A stretch of DNA of 64,000 bases from JADFQT01 sp965216025 (GCA_965216025.1 CBDCEX010000014.1:124001-188000); one strand, 5' to 3'. Shown: positions 17,915 to 28,900, counted from the stretch's first letter. Notes: generated from the sequence alone by a model not told the origin. Translations and numbers: made by a program.

Positions 17915-19744
17915 GTCCGCTACTTGACAGACGACGATCGGCATACTCCGGTACAGGCTCCGTCGCTGGAGGTGGGTGAGACGGTCCTGCTGTTCCTGAC
18001 CCAGGACGACTCCTCATTCGATCTGAAGGGCAACAACTTCGTGATCGCCGGGGGCGGCGAAGCATGGGGGAAGCTCTTCGTTAGGGACGGGCGCGTGACG
18101 ACGCTGGATCCAGCAGTGGAGTCGAAGCCACTGGATGAGGTGACGGTGTGGATCGACGCGGCGCGCTTCTCCCTCGCCAAGCCCGGCCTGCTGGCCGGAG
18201 AGATGTCCGGCCTCAACGGTGGAGATCGCGCAACCATCCGTCTGCTCTACCTTGGCAGCGGCCTACGAGAGGAGGACGGTGTCCCGGTGGACGAGTGGAC
18301 GGTGGGAAACGGACCATGGGAGCGACGCGGTCTGCAACTTTCGGAAGGGACCTACCACCTCGTCGCCGAAGCCGAGGGCTACCTTCCTTTTTATAGTGCC
18401 GGTGGTCTGATGTTCCAGGTGCCCGCTGAGGGAATGGACTGGAGAGAGAGGGCCCTGGGTTTGGCCGTCTTCCGACCCAGAGATGCGGATGACAAGCCCC
18501 TCTCCACCGGTACAGGGTGGCTTGCTGAGCGGAGCGTCCGGGGACGGATCCTCGGCATACCCGATGGAGTCGACGCCCGAGTCCGGATCCAACGCCTGCC
18601 GCCGGTGCCAAACGAGGTTTATGCCATTGGTCCACCTCTGCCGAAGGATACTCAACTCTATTTTCCACCGGAGCTCACCTGCCTGGAGGAGATGGAGGAT
18701 CTCAAGCCTCAGGAGACCGTGGCGGTAGTGGAGGTGCATAACGGACGGTGGGGGTTGTCCGACCACTCTCTGCAGGGTAACCGTTACCTCATCACCATTG
18801 AGGCGCCCGGTCTCCATGTCGAGCCTGCGGGCTACGTGGCCGTGGTCTTCTCGAGCAACACCAGCCCAGGGGTTGTGGAACCTGCCGCCCGCGAGGCGCT
18901 GGGGAACATGGCCAAGGACCCCATGGCCCGTATTGCGGAGCAAGTCCCCGGATTTGGCGGGGCCTTTCGAGATTCGGACCAGAAGATAGTGTACATCTAC
19001 CTTCTGGATGCCTCCCTGAAAGAGGAGGCGGAGCGCGCTCTAACGGAGGAGTATGGCTACGACTTTCTTGCGGGCCGGGAGGTCCGGGTGCTGGAGGGCG
19101 ACTACAGCATGGACCATCTGGACGCATGGTATAGGACCATTGTCAGTGTCGCGTCGCAAGTCCCGGGCCTTGCGTGGACCGACCTAGATGAGAGGAAGAA
19201 CCGCATTGAGATCGGCATGTCCCCAAGGCGAGGGGGCCGAGAGGAGATGGAGGCCGCATTAGCGACGGTGGATGTTCCCCGGGGAGCCATCGTCATCGAC
19301 GTCGGATGTGAGGGCCTTCGCCAGTGGCCTCTTGGCTTTGGTGAGCCTCCGGACGAGGCGTTCCTTCAAGCTATCAACTACTCGCTGGAGGTGATGGAAC
19401 AAGCCTCCTACGGGGAGACGGTGCGGATGAAGCTGACGTTGCGGAACGACAGTGATAATCCGGTGAGCTTCTCCCTCGGTGGCAGGCCACCCTATGACTT
19501 CGTCGTCTCGACACCAGATGGACAGCAGGTATGGCACTGGAAGTGCGGCAAGATCACCAACTTACCGTTGGACAGCGAATCCCTAGAGCCGGGCGAGGAG
19601 TTGGAATTCGTCGGCGAGTGGGAGCAGGTGGACAATAGGGGAGAGCCCGTTCCCCCTGGCACCTACTTGGTGCGTGCCGTGTTGAATTTGGAATCGCCGG
19701 AGAAGCTCGTAACCGAGGTCCAGAAGGTGGAGGTGGTCCAGTGA
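17915..19744 (+). pseudogene. Lipoprotein with BsuPI domain, 3' part
   Basis: The frame is open from inside ISAs1 (17777), but native sequence starts at VRYLTDDDRH (17915). It continues the lipoprotein broken at 16631. In the rebuilt protein a first beta domain (GETVLLFLTQDDSS) is followed by a carboxypeptidase-regulatory-like segment, then a protease-prodomain-like stretch (VYIYLLDASLKEEAERAL; LAWTDLDERKNRIEIGM). The C-terminal ~110 residues look like a BsuPI (intracellular proteinase inhibitor) immunoglobulin-like domain (MKLTLRNDSDNPVSFSLGG, YLVRAVLN). It is likely surface-exposed and now disrupted. Its stop overlaps the start of the next lipoprotein (GTGA). Confidence 0.75.
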
Positions 19745-20575
19745 GATGCATCGTCCTCATTGGGCCGCTGGCCATTCTCCTGTTCCTCGTGGCTGCCTGC
19801 TCCAATGGGACGCCATCGGCTCCTGATGCACCGCCGCCTTCGGAAGAGGCCACGCCAACGGTCGCGCCGACCTCGACGGTCATCTCAGGTCCACTAGAAG
19901 TCTGGCCGGAAAGCCATTGGCCGGGTTTCGCGCTACGCCAGACAGACGTATTATAGTCTTATGTGGCATGATAGTGTCTGTAATACGGTTCAAGAACCCA
20001 CTGTTACATCGACAATCGTCGCTAAGAAAACGACGACTTGGGGAGAATCGGGGTTTCCGTCCAAGTTTCTAGGTCCACAGCGGACTCCGCCATCATTACT
20101 CAGTGCCCCCGTGAACGCCTGCATCTACCACGCACCGGAGCCAACCCCGACCCCTACTCCTACCACGGACCTGACGACGCCGACGGCCACACCGTCCTCA
20201 AACACTACTCCCATCCCCTACCCAACAGAAATCCCTTCGGCGGAAGTTGTGGCCTACCCCGATCTGCCGCCACCCGCACTGCCACTCCTCCTAAACCAGA
20301 GCCAAAGTGGGGAGGTTCGCTGTTGGGTGCTGACTCAAGGCCACGACGGACACTCCACGTGGGAGTCACGCCCCAATGTTGGAGAACAAGGGACGATTAG
20401 CGTTGGACCCCTAACGGGTGGCGAACGGTCAACATGCATCAGCGGCATCATCACTAATTCCGAGGCCGCGATGAGCATAGGTGCGGTTGCCATAGCTATT
20501 CTGGGTATGGTGATAGTATCGATGTGGTCAGGACGTGTAGGGCGGCCCATCTACGGGGACTCCCGGCGGCATTAG
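19741..20575 (+). pseudogene. Second lipoprotein, interrupted by a 178-bp element
   Basis: GTG 19741 overlaps the upstream stop as GTGA. The signal peptide ends in LFLVAAC, a good lipobox, and is followed by a Pro/Thr/Ser-rich linker. A small element (19894-20071) is inserted after ISGP. GGTCCA occurs on both sides (19888-19893 and 20072-20077), and removing the element plus one GGTCCA joins the two parts in frame (ISGP-QRTPPSLL). The rebuilt product is 216 residues with TPTPTPTT repeats and a C-terminal hydrophobic segment (MSIGAVAIAILGMVIVSMW). Function unknown. Confidence 0.75.
19894..20071. repeat. CTAG-ended MITE, copy 1 (178 bp)
   Basis: It begins CTAGAAGTCTGGCCGGAAA and ends with the imperfect inverse TTTCCGTCCAAGTTTCTA, flanked by 5-6 bp direct repeats (GTCCA/GGTCCA). 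A ~80% similar element of the same length is at 43208-43385. No coding capacity is seen. Confidence 0.8.
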
Positions 20576-20873
20576 CAATTTCGCTCCGGGTGATCACAGG
20601 CGTTTCTTCGACTGCGTACCTCCGCAATTGGAACGCCGATTCGAAACCGGCGCTGCCTACCGTCAAGCTAGAGTCGACCATGTCCTTGTCAACCTGCCCT
20701 GTTTGAACTGATTGTGGCATTCTTCCCATCGGGATACGATTCAGAGGGTCGAAGATGGTTCTGTCTACCGTCAACTTAGGCCCAGGGAACGACCATCTCA
20801 AAGAGAGTTCGATGTGAGGCAACCCCGGGCCCAAGATACCTGAAGATAGACAGTACGGAAAGGAGTTGTCATA

Positions 20874-21686
20874 GTGTCGACGCTCTTCCTTGAGGCTTTC
20901 GGACAGCTGTCCCCGGGCACGAACCTGATTGATTCAGAGGAGGAGGACCTCTACAGCGTTTTCAGAGCGCGTGCTGAATTGATGGGATGGACCACCACGT
21001 CTGCTGGCCGCCAGTTGCTATGGGGGATGAACGAGGCGGAGCTGACCGCCGGAAGCGATGCGTCACGGATCGGATTTGTGCAGGTCGGGCTGCAGGTAGG
21101 TGAACTTGAGCGAATCGAGGTCCCGCCCCCGCCGAGTCCAGGTTTCCACTACGCCAGGCTTGGGGTACGTCAGCGCCCCCTCGAACCGGCTATGGTGCTG
21201 CCGGCGTTGGTCCAGTGCTTCCATGACGCGCTCCGCCGCTTTGGGACAATCGAGTTGTCCGGGCTCCAGGTGACGGCATACGGCCTGGACCTCGGCGCAC
21301 GGTCCCCTGCCGACCATCTCGTCTCCGGGCTCAATTGGTTCAACCTTACCCCGAAGGGGAGAGCGGATGCGTTCATCGCCTTCGACCAGGAGTTGCTCGG
21401 GGGACATACAGAAGCGGAGTTGGTTGCCAGCCTCCGGCGGCGGAACACCGGCTCGTTCGAGTTCGGGCCGGTAGCAGCCGGGCCTGAGCAGCACGCGATA
21501 CAAATGTCGATCGATGAGCGGATCCACTCCTTCTCTCCCGCGCGCTCGGGCCTTGGTGTGCGGGTTACGCTGCCGGAGTGGACAACGAGCGCCGTGGGGT
21601 GGGTTCTCGCAATCGTCATCGACAGAGCGCGCGCCATCGCGCCGGACGTCCGCAACTTCGCAGTTCGAGTGACGAGGGTTCGATGA
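20874..21686 (+). CDS. Hypothetical protein
   Basis: GTG 20874 follows AAAGGAG at a good distance and opens a 270-residue soluble protein. Two alpha/beta segments repeat a similar theme: GMNEAELTAGSDASRIGFVQVG and PALVQCFHDALRRFGTIELSGLQV. A Phe/Trp-rich central part (GLNWFNLTP) and a C-terminal TLPEWTTSAVGWVLAIVIDRAR follow. No known catalytic motif. Protein-like composition and the clean start support a real gene; I cannot assign a family. The ~300 bases upstream hold no gene I recognise. Confidence 0.65.
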   Translation: MSTLFLEAFGQLSPGTNLIDSEEEDLYSVFRARAELMGWTTTSAGRQLLWGMNEAELTAGSDASRIGFVQVGLQVGELERIEVPPPPSPGFHYARLGVRQRPLEPAMVLPALVQCFHDALRRFGTIELSGLQVTAYGLDLGARSPADHLVSGLNWFNLTPKGRADAFIAFDQELLGGHTEAELVASLRRRNTGSFEFGPVAAGPEQHAIQMSIDERIHSFSPARSGLGVRVTLPEWTTSAVGWVLAIVIDRARAIAPDVRNFAVRVTRVR

Positions 21687-21687
21687 C

Positions 21688-21785
21688 GGCACGCTCACCC
21701 GTTCGCACGACCCGACCGATCAGGTACTCGCTGCTCTGGTACTCCCTTGCTGTATCGACGAAGTTGACGCCCATGGTTGAAAGAG
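21688..21785 (-). pseudogene. Aldo/keto reductase fragment
   Basis: About 30 codons read GVNFVDTAREY followed by SSEYLIGRVVR, the well-known catalytic-Asp/Tyr neighbourhood of aldo/keto reductases (GxxxxDTAxxY...SExxxG). There is no start and the rest of the gene is absent. A remnant only. Confidence 0.6.
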
Positions 21786-21851
21786 CCTCCGACCTCAGGA
21801 CCGGAGGCTCTCAGCGCCCGCGTGGTATTGCCTGGCTGAACCCTAAATCGA

Positions 21852-21921
21852 AATCTCCCAGCGAAAAGTTCGCAGTACGGTACACTCTGGCCCACCTAAC
21901 TGGACAAAATCAAGAACCTTT
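21852..21921. repeat. Solo end of the CCCAGCGAAAAG repeat family
   Basis: CTCCCAGCGAAAAGTTCGCA followed by GGCCCACC and CTGGACAAAATC matches the left arm of the complete 279-bp element at 50476-50754. A weak right-arm-like CTTTTGGGAGGTC is at about 22018-22030, so this may be a decayed full copy. Confidence 0.55.
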
Positions 21922-22162
21922 GTGATGAGGGTTACTCTAGCCGTTTAATCGGCCATATTCCCCTCTCCATGCGAAGGATGGAGTTTCCAAGCCCCTGCTC
22001 ACACGGCTGGGATTTTACTTTTGGGAGGTCAGGTCACTACGACATGGCCAATTGGTCCAAAGTGGACCTTCTGTTCACCGCCTCGGACCTCGTCTTCTTC
22101 AGTGGAGAGGGGCGGACGCTCCGGCTGCAGCCCGCGGAAGCCTCGGCGTGAGAATGAATGAA

Positions 22163-22185
22163 GGGGCAGGTCTGGAACCTGCCCC
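22163..22185 (-). terminator. Hairpin downstream of the NHL-propeller gene
   Basis: GGGGCAGGT-CTGGA-ACCTGCCCC forms a perfect 9-bp stem with a 5-base loop, 31 bases past the stop of the minus-strand gene. On the minus strand it is followed by a moderately T-rich TTCATTCATTCTC. A likely intrinsic terminator. Confidence 0.6.
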
Positions 22186-22215
22186 CAACCGACATGACCC
22201 TGTCTGACAAGGGGG

Positions 22216-23052
22216 CTATCCCTGCCGGACGTACTTGTCCACCCGCTCCATTGCGCCCAAGGCCATGTAAATGTCACCATGGGCGTCAATCCAACTGCCG
22301 TGGGCCGAGTTGGCGTCCCAGCGAGCCACCACGTTGCCGCGCTTGTCCAGCAGGCTGACCCGTGCGGACAGCCCGTTGACCGCGCCTTCACTGACGCAGA
22401 GAACCCCGTCGCTGTCCATGGATATGTCCAGGGGGCGGCGCAGGTCGGACCACGTCTCGCGGAACTGCCCGTCGGCTGAGAAAACCTGGATGCGGGTATT
22501 CTCCCGGTCGCAGACGAACACCGTGCCTTCCTCGTCCACCAGTACGCTGTGGGGCAGGTGGAACTGGTTAGGCCCCTCCTTGCCCGGCTCGCCCCAGGAC
22601 GAAATGAGCTGGCCATCCCCGGAGAAGCGGTGCACCCGGGCGTTGCGGTATCCGTCGGAGACGTAGAGGTCGCCGGACGGAGAGGGCACCAGCTCGCCCG
22701 GCCGCTCGCCGCCGGTGTCCGAGTGCACCCCCCGGTCGCCCAGAATCTGGAGAGGCTTGCCTTCCAGGGTGAACTTCAGGGCCACCGAGTCGGATCGGTC
22801 GGTGAGGTAGACGATGTCGTCGTGAATGCAAATCCCATGGGGGTCGGTGATTACTCCGGCGCCCCAGGAGTCCAGGAAATTGCCCTCCCGGTCGAAAATC
22901 ATCACCGGCGGGTCTTTCCTCTGGAAGACATACACCCGGTCCCGGGAGTCGGTGGTCACCGCGCTGGTATTGCCGAAGGTCTGGCCGGCAGGCAGCTTGG
23001 CCCAGTTCTCGATAAGCTGGTAGGTATAATTGTCGGTTCCTACGGTGGTCAT
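22216..23052 (-). CDS. NHL-repeat beta-propeller protein
   Basis: 278 residues forming about six blades. The NHL-type strands recur as SRDRVYVFQRKDPPVMIFD, DIVYLTDRSDSVALKFT, GDLYVSDGYRNARVHRF, GTVFVCDRENTRIQVFS and GVLCVSEGAVNGL. The family includes 6-bladed peptidyl-hydroxyglycine amidating-lyase-like and SMP-30-like proteins. No signal peptide is seen, so it is probably cytoplasmic. ATG 23052 follows GGGAGGAAAC. It lies 132 bp downstream of an alpha/beta-hydrolase on the same strand, a pairing that suggests a shared small-molecule pathway, but no substrate can be named. Confidence 0.85.
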   Translation of the reverse strand: MTTVGTDNYTYQLIENWAKLPAGQTFGNTSAVTTDSRDRVYVFQRKDPPVMIFDREGNFLDSWGAGVITDPHGICIHDDIVYLTDRSDSVALKFTLEGKPLQILGDRGVHSDTGGERPGELVPSPSGDLYVSDGYRNARVHRFSGDGQLISSWGEPGKEGPNQFHLPHSVLVDEEGTVFVCDRENTRIQVFSADGQFRETWSDLRRPLDISMDSDGVLCVSEGAVNGLSARVSLLDKRGNVVARWDANSAHGSWIDAHGDIYMALGAMERVDKYVRQG

Positions 23053-23184
23053 CTTGTTTCCTCCCTCTCTACTGGGTCAACAGACCCTCTTAATCATCCG
23101 TAAAATTGGACATCGTCTTTCCGGCGAAGCCCGGAATCCAGAATGCACGACGGTCAGGGCGGCTTTCCCCTCATCCCAACCTTC

Positions 23185-24057
23185 CTAGCCGAAGAATCCT
23201 TCCTGGATGTGTTCCCGTACAACGCTGGCAACCAACTCCGGACGTTGGAGGGGGACGTCGTGGACGCTGTCTTCCAACCAGACAACCTTGCTCCGTGGCA
23301 CGGACCCGGCGGCAGCGGCGACGCTGGCTTCCCTTCGCTCCAGCCGTTCCACTGCTGCGGGGTTGCTGCGCTGCCGGGCGGGCAGGAGCAGCACCGGACA
23401 CTCCACCCGGGGGTACAGTTGGGGAGGGTGGTGCTCCCACAGGGCTTCGATGATTCTTATGTGGTTCTCGCGGCTGAGCTGAGGACGGATTGTATTGTCC
23501 TCCAGTACGGCAAAGTTGGCGAGAATAGCTTCCTCCACCCGGGGCGTCATCATGCGGGCCTGGTTGCCGTTGCGGATGCGCTCCAGGAACTGGTCCACGG
23601 TCATGCCGGTGAGCACGGGAGGGGCCATCTGCACCCGGGTTTCCTCCAGGGACGGGTAGCGGGCCGAAGGTTCGATCATGCCGCCATCAACGAAGCACAG
23701 CCCGCTGGCTGCCGACGGGTAGGCCACGGAGAATTCCAGGGCCACGTCGCCGCCCCAGGAGTGCCCGACTATTATGGGCCGGTCCAATCCCATTCCCCTG
23801 ATGAACCCCAGCAAGTCATGGGCTACAGCAGCGAAGTGGTAGCCTTCCTCGGGTTTGGCGCTCTCGCCGTGACCCCGCTGGTCCAGGGCCACCACGGAAT
23901 AGTCCTCGGACAGGATGGGGGCCACCAGGTCCCAGATACGACAGGTTGAGGCCAGCCCGTGCAGGAGCACCAGGGAGCGGCCGGAGCCGCCCCAGTCCCG
24001 GTAGTGGAAGTCCAGACCGTTGATGGTTATCCGTTTGTCTTGGGAGTATTGGGACAA
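23185..24057 (-). CDS. Alpha/beta-fold hydrolase
   Basis: 290 residues. The oxyanion motif LLHGLAST (about 32-39), the nucleophile elbow GHSWGG (Ser about 98) and the C-terminal catalytic His in DSVHDVPLQRP (about 270) are all present. DQRGHGESAKPEEGYHF is the typical loop of haloperoxidase/lactonase-like members. I choose TTG 24057 because GGGAGGAAC lies seven bases upstream. The reaction is presumably hydrolysis of an ester, lactone or C-C bond; the specific substrate is unknown. Confidence 0.9.
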   Translation of the reverse strand: MSQYSQDKRITINGLDFHYRDWGGSGRSLVLLHGLASTCRIWDLVAPILSEDYSVVALDQRGHGESAKPEEGYHFAAVAHDLLGFIRGMGLDRPIIVGHSWGGDVALEFSVAYPSAASGLCFVDGGMIEPSARYPSLEETRVQMAPPVLTGMTVDQFLERIRNGNQARMMTPRVEEAILANFAVLEDNTIRPQLSRENHIRIIEALWEHHPPQLYPRVECPVLLLPARQRSNPAAVERLERREASVAAAAGSVPRSKVVWLEDSVHDVPLQRPELVASVVREHIQEGFFG

Positions 24058-24722
24058 GGATGTTCCTCCCGGATAACGTTGCGAATTTTCAGTGACGGGC
24101 TTTGGAAAGTGGCGCTGGCGCGAGCCAATTGCATTTGATTGTCGGGAGCCCCAGCAATTGACATTTTAGTGTAGGCCAGATTCGGGTTGTCCGTCTTTCA
24201 ATCGACACAAAAACATCAGGTGCACGTGGGCGGTGGATTTGGATGCAACTGGGGTTAAATAGCTAGCAACAGGTGGCGGAGGCTACGGACATCCAGCCTT
24301 TGGTGGCTCGCAGAGCAAGTCAGCCGACCACCCTTCGGATTCAATCCTTATCAGGCGGGAGGGTTCTTAATTTCGCCTTCATTAGGCTTCAACTTAAGAT
24401 AGGTCTCGTAAGACTGCTTTTGCGAGCTGATTTAGAGTTGTCATGCTATCTTGTAAATGGATAGTCAGCGTGGTGTAATCGGTTACGCGTCGAGTAGTAT
24501 TCCTCAGTAATCTCGCTGTCTGAAATTCGAACGACAACTCACCTACATCATGAGTGATGCCGACCGGGAGTAGTGGCACCACAGGCAATGGTAAGCTCGA
24601 ATTAGTCACCATTGCAGCTTCTCCAAAAGTAGGGTGAACCTCATTGTTCGACGGACATAAATCAGGTAGGTCCGCACGGGTCCTATGGCAAGAACCTAAG
24701 GAAATGAGATATGTGCTGAGAT
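24058..24722. other. Intergenic stretch with a degenerate repeat
   Basis: No gene found. Around 24205-24260, TCAGGTGCACGTGGGCGG then GATTTGG resembles the interior of the 279-bp element at 50476 (TCAGGTACTCGTGGGCGG then GATTTGG), so part of this gap may be a decayed copy. A promoter for the following nuclease operon should lie here, but I could not pick one with confidence. Confidence 0.35.
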
Positions 24723-25976
24723 ATGACCCTACGTTTTGTTCACGCCGCTGACCTCCATTTGGACAGTCCGTTCACGGGCATCCGTGCAGCAGCTCCGGAA
24801 AATGTGGCCGAGGTGCTTTACTCCGCCACTTTCGATTCCTACGAAAATATCATCGCTCTATGCATCTCTGAAGGGGTGGATGCCCTGCTTGTAGCCGGGG
24901 ATATTTACGATGGAGCAGACCGCAGCCTGCGCGCCCAGCGCGCCTTCATCGACGGCCTCCGCAGCCTGGATGCCGCTGGTATCCGGTCGTTCGTTTGCCA
25001 CGGGAACCACGACCCGTTGGATGGCTGGGAAGCTCGGCTATCGTACCCGGACAGTTGCCGTCGCTTCGGCCCCGAATTCGCGCCGGCGCCGATTTTCCCA
25101 AATGAACCGGAGCGCGCCTTGGTTTATGGCATCAGCTATCCTACCCGGGATGTGTACGAGAACTTGGTCTCGCGTCTCGGGCCGGTGGACAAGAGGGCGT
25201 TCACCATCGGCCTCGTGCACGCCAACGTCGGCGGCAACACCGACCACGCGCTGTACGCCCCCTGCTCCCTGGATGATCTGGCGCAGTCGGGGATCGACTA
25301 CTGGGCTTTGGGCCATGTTCACACTCGCCAGGTCTTGGGCGAACGTACCCCGACGGTGGTTTATCCGGGCAATCCCCAGGGCCGACACCCCAACGAGACC
25401 GGTGCCCGGGGCGTATACCTGGTGGAAGTCGATGCCAACGGCGACGCGCGGCTTGAATTTCGACCCACGGACACGGTGCGTTGGGAACGGGTGAGAATAG
25501 ACATCGGAGCGTTGGAGACTGAGCAGGATCTGCTCGACGCGATCGACGACGCCATGCAAATCCTGGTGGATGGTGCAGAAGGCAGATCGGTGGTCGCCCG
25601 CATGACTCTAACTGGCCGCGGCGAGCTGAACCAGTTCCTTCGCCAGCCCGGTGCTGTGGATGATCTTCTGGCTGGCGTCAGCGACCAATGGGCCCAACGG
25701 CTGCCGTTTGTGTGGTGTGAACGCATTGAAGACGAAACTGCGGCGGCCATAAACCGCGACGCCTTGCGGTCCGGCGAGGACTTCCTGGCCGAGGTGCTAC
25801 GCACCGCCGATCAACTCAGGGAGACCCCCGAAATGCTCCGCGATGGACTTGCCGAACTCTACCAGCACAGGAGATTCAGGCAGCATCTTTCCGATTTCAC
25901 CGAAGAGGAAATCGCGGAGCTGCTGGATGAGGCGGAGGCGCTGGCCGTGAACTTGCTTGCCGAGGATGACCGCTGA
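24723..25976 (+). CDS. yhaO: DNA repair exonuclease, SbcD/Mre11-like (YhaO type)
   Basis: A 417-residue calcineurin-like phosphoesterase. The metal-binding series is complete: HAADLHLDSPF (Asp10, His12), VAGDIYDG (about 57), CHGNHDPLDG (about 97) and later LVHAN and ALGHVHTRQ (about 198). It would cut DNA ends with Mn2+ together with the SMC-like ATPase encoded next. The length and short C-terminal helical region fit YhaO better than classical SbcD. Its stop overlaps the partner's start (TGATG), so the two are translationally coupled. ATG 24723 has only a weak ribosome-binding site. Confidence 0.9.
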   Translation: MTLRFVHAADLHLDSPFTGIRAAAPENVAEVLYSATFDSYENIIALCISEGVDALLVAGDIYDGADRSLRAQRAFIDGLRSLDAAGIRSFVCHGNHDPLDGWEARLSYPDSCRRFGPEFAPAPIFPNEPERALVYGISYPTRDVYENLVSRLGPVDKRAFTIGLVHANVGGNTDHALYAPCSLDDLAQSGIDYWALGHVHTRQVLGERTPTVVYPGNPQGRHPNETGARGVYLVEVDANGDARLEFRPTDTVRWERVRIDIGALETEQDLLDAIDDAMQILVDGAEGRSVVARMTLTGRGELNQFLRQPGAVDDLLAGVSDQWAQRLPFVWCERIEDETAAAINRDALRSGEDFLAEVLRTADQLRETPEMLRDGLAELYQHRRFRQHLSDFTEEEIAELLDEAEALAVNLLAEDDR

Positions 25977-28900
25977 TGAGAATAACCAGCCTGTACATCG
26001 ACGGGTTCGGGCGGTTTGTCGACCGCAGTGTCGGCCCATTGGAGCGTCCGGTCACGGTCTTCTACGGCCCCAACGAGGCGGGCAAGAGCACGCTCCTTGA
26101 GTTCATCCGACGGGTTCTGTTCGGGTTCCCGGATGGACGCAGCCGGGGCAACCCCTATCCGCCCCTTGCCGGTGGACGTCACGGCGGTCGGGTTACCATC
26201 GCCACCGACGCTGGGGAGATCATCACCATTGATCGAACCTCGGGACGGGGAGACGGTCCGGTTTCGATCACCACCGACGCCGGCGAGACGCTTCCGAATA
26301 GCGAATTGCCGACGCTGCTGGGTAACCATTCGAGGAGCGTGTTCCAGAACATCTTCGCCTTCACCCTCGAAGAGTTGAATGATGAAAGCCTTCTGAACGA
26401 AGACAGCGTCAACCTGCAGATTTACAGCGCCGGCATCGGCGCGATGAAACTACCGGCTGCCCTGGCAACGTTGGAACGCCAGAAGCGGGAGATTTTCGTT
26501 CCGCGTGGCAGCGGCCAATCCGTTCCAAAAATCGCGAGCGAGATTGAACGTACCAACTCCGAACTGCAGCGAATCGCGGGCTACGCTACGGAGTATCGCC
26601 GCCAGTCGGAACGCTTGGCCGAGATCGACCGGGGATTGGGCGACGTGGGCCAGTGTCGCCTGCGGCTCACATCGGAAAAGGAGCGGCACGAAAACTTGGA
26701 GCGTGTCTGGGGTCACTGGAACGATCTGGTCAATGCGGAACAACGGCTGGCGGAGTTGTCGGCAGTTGAGGCGTTCCCGGAGAATGGCGTCATCCGTTTG
26801 GAAACGTTGGAGGCACAGGCCGAAGCTGCCCGGAAGGAACTGTCCACGGCGGATGAACGGGTCAAGCTCATCAGGGCGAACGTTGACCGGGAGATCGAGC
26901 ATTTGACCATCCTGGAGCGGTCAAGCGAGGTCCGCGCGCTGGAACGCGGTCGCAGCGCATTCGACCAGTCGGTGAAGGACCTACCTGAGAGACAGGCCGA
27001 ACTCGCCAGCAAACGCTCAGAACTGGAATCCTCCCTGGCGAACCTGGGTCCAGATTGGGACACGGAACGCCTCAACGAGTTCGACCTTTCGCTGGTCGTC
27101 CGCGAGGAGGTTGCCAGCCACGGTGATCGCCTCCAGAACGCCCGGGTAGCCGTCGCTAGATCGCAGAACGCTCTGGCGCAGGAAGCGGCGACGCTGGCGG
27201 AGGCCTTGCACGACGCGCAGCATGCGCAGTCCGAGCAGGATACCGCTACGCCTCCTGAGCTGGACCAGAACGCTATCCGAGAGCGCCGCCGTCGGGTACG
27301 GCAGTCCAGAGCCACCCTGGATGAATGGGGCCGGGTCGAAGACCGCAGCAGAGATCTGCAAGCGCAGGTTGGCGGTGGGCCGGAATCTGGCTCGGCTGCG
27401 CCTCCGGCTGGCCGGTCCCGACTGCTCCCGGTGGTGCTGGGTGTGCTGGGTGTCGCGCTGCTGGTGGCCGGTCTGTGGCTGGTGGCAGCCACCAGCTTCG
27501 GAGCCGCTGTGTTGCTTGTGCTGATCGGCGCCGTGCTGGCTACGATGGCAGTTGTCTGGTTCGTCATGGGCCGTTCGCCCGACGGCGCCACGGCATCCCA
27601 CGCGGTGGCACGGGTCCGGGGGCAAATCAGCGAGGCGAGTGAACAGTTGATCGGAATCCAATCGCGCCTCCGGGGGGACGCTGACGCATTGGGCCTGGAG
27701 GCTCTCGACTACGACGCCCTGCTGGAAGCCGAAGAAGGGCTGGACTCGGCGGAGGCCAGGCTCAGGGAATGGCGGCAGCTGGAAGCGACACTTGCCCAGG
27801 CGACCGAACGCGCCGAACGCCAGGCTCAGCGGCGGGATGAAGCGCAGCAGTCCGTACAGGATGCTCAAACGGTGCTGGAATCCGAGGAGCAGGCGTGGCA
27901 AGCCTGGCTCCAGCACCGCGGACTGCGCAGCACGTTCTCGCCCGACGCCATCCAGGAACTGCGCACCCTGGTGGACCTGGCGCGAACCCACCACCGCGAT
28001 GTGGTGGAAATGCAAAATCGGATCGCTGCCATCCAGACGGACATCGAAGAGTTCATCGACATAGCCCGTCCGCTGGCGGAGGCCCACGGCTTTGAGGCGG
28101 AGTGGAGCGACTACCCAAGGGTTGCAGGTGTCGCTGACGACATCATTGACCTGCATCGCGAGGTATCCGAGTCGGCCCGAACACGCGCCGTTGACGAGAA
28201 GGAGCTGGAGGAGGCTCAGCAGGATCTGGCGGCCCGGCGGAAGAACAATCAGGAGGTCGCTGACGAAATCGGGGCGCTGTTGAAGTCCGGAGAGGCCGAC
28301 GACGCGGAAGACTTCCGCAGGCGCGACCGGGTTTACCAGGAGCGGGCCGTTCTGAACGCGACAATCTCCAACTCCCTTGAGCAGATGCAGCGGATCAGCG
28401 GGCCGGGCGAGGCGCTGGAAGCCCTCCGAATCGCCTTGGCCCAGACCGATTTGCAGACCATCCGCGACAGCGTGCGGCAATGCGATGCACAGCTGGAGGA
28501 AATTGACGCCCAGCGGTCAGAGTTGGACACCGAACGTGGCTCCATCCGGACCACCCTGGAGGGGCTTGCCGGAGAGGAAGATTCGTCGCGATTGAGGCTG
28601 GAGCGGCATCGCCTGGCGGAGGAATTGCAGGGGCACGCGCGGGATTGGGCGGTCCGAACGATTGCCGAGAGCCTGATCCGGCAGGCGCGGGGCAAGTTTG
28701 AAAAGGAGCGGCAGCCGGATGTAATCCGCCACGCCGAGCGCTTCTTCCTCGACGTCACCGACGGCGCATATCAGGCCGTGTATTCCCCGCTGGGCAGTTC
28801 CGAGATCAACGTCAGGGACGCCGCGGGCAACATTAGGATCCCCCAGTTGCTCAGCCGGGGCACCCGCGAGCAACTGTTCCTGGCCTTGAGGTTTGGGCTG

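Noticed and set aside
20496..20834. 112-codon minus-strand frame upstream of the 20874 gene
   Set aside because: No ribosome-binding site, no recognisable family, and it overlaps the end of the rebuilt lipoprotein; left unannotated.
27017..28480. Long minus-strand open frame (487 codons) through the YhaN gene
   Set aside because: It is the antisense of a clearly coding ATPase with Walker motifs; the product is low-complexity and Arg/Leu/Gln-biased, without family features.
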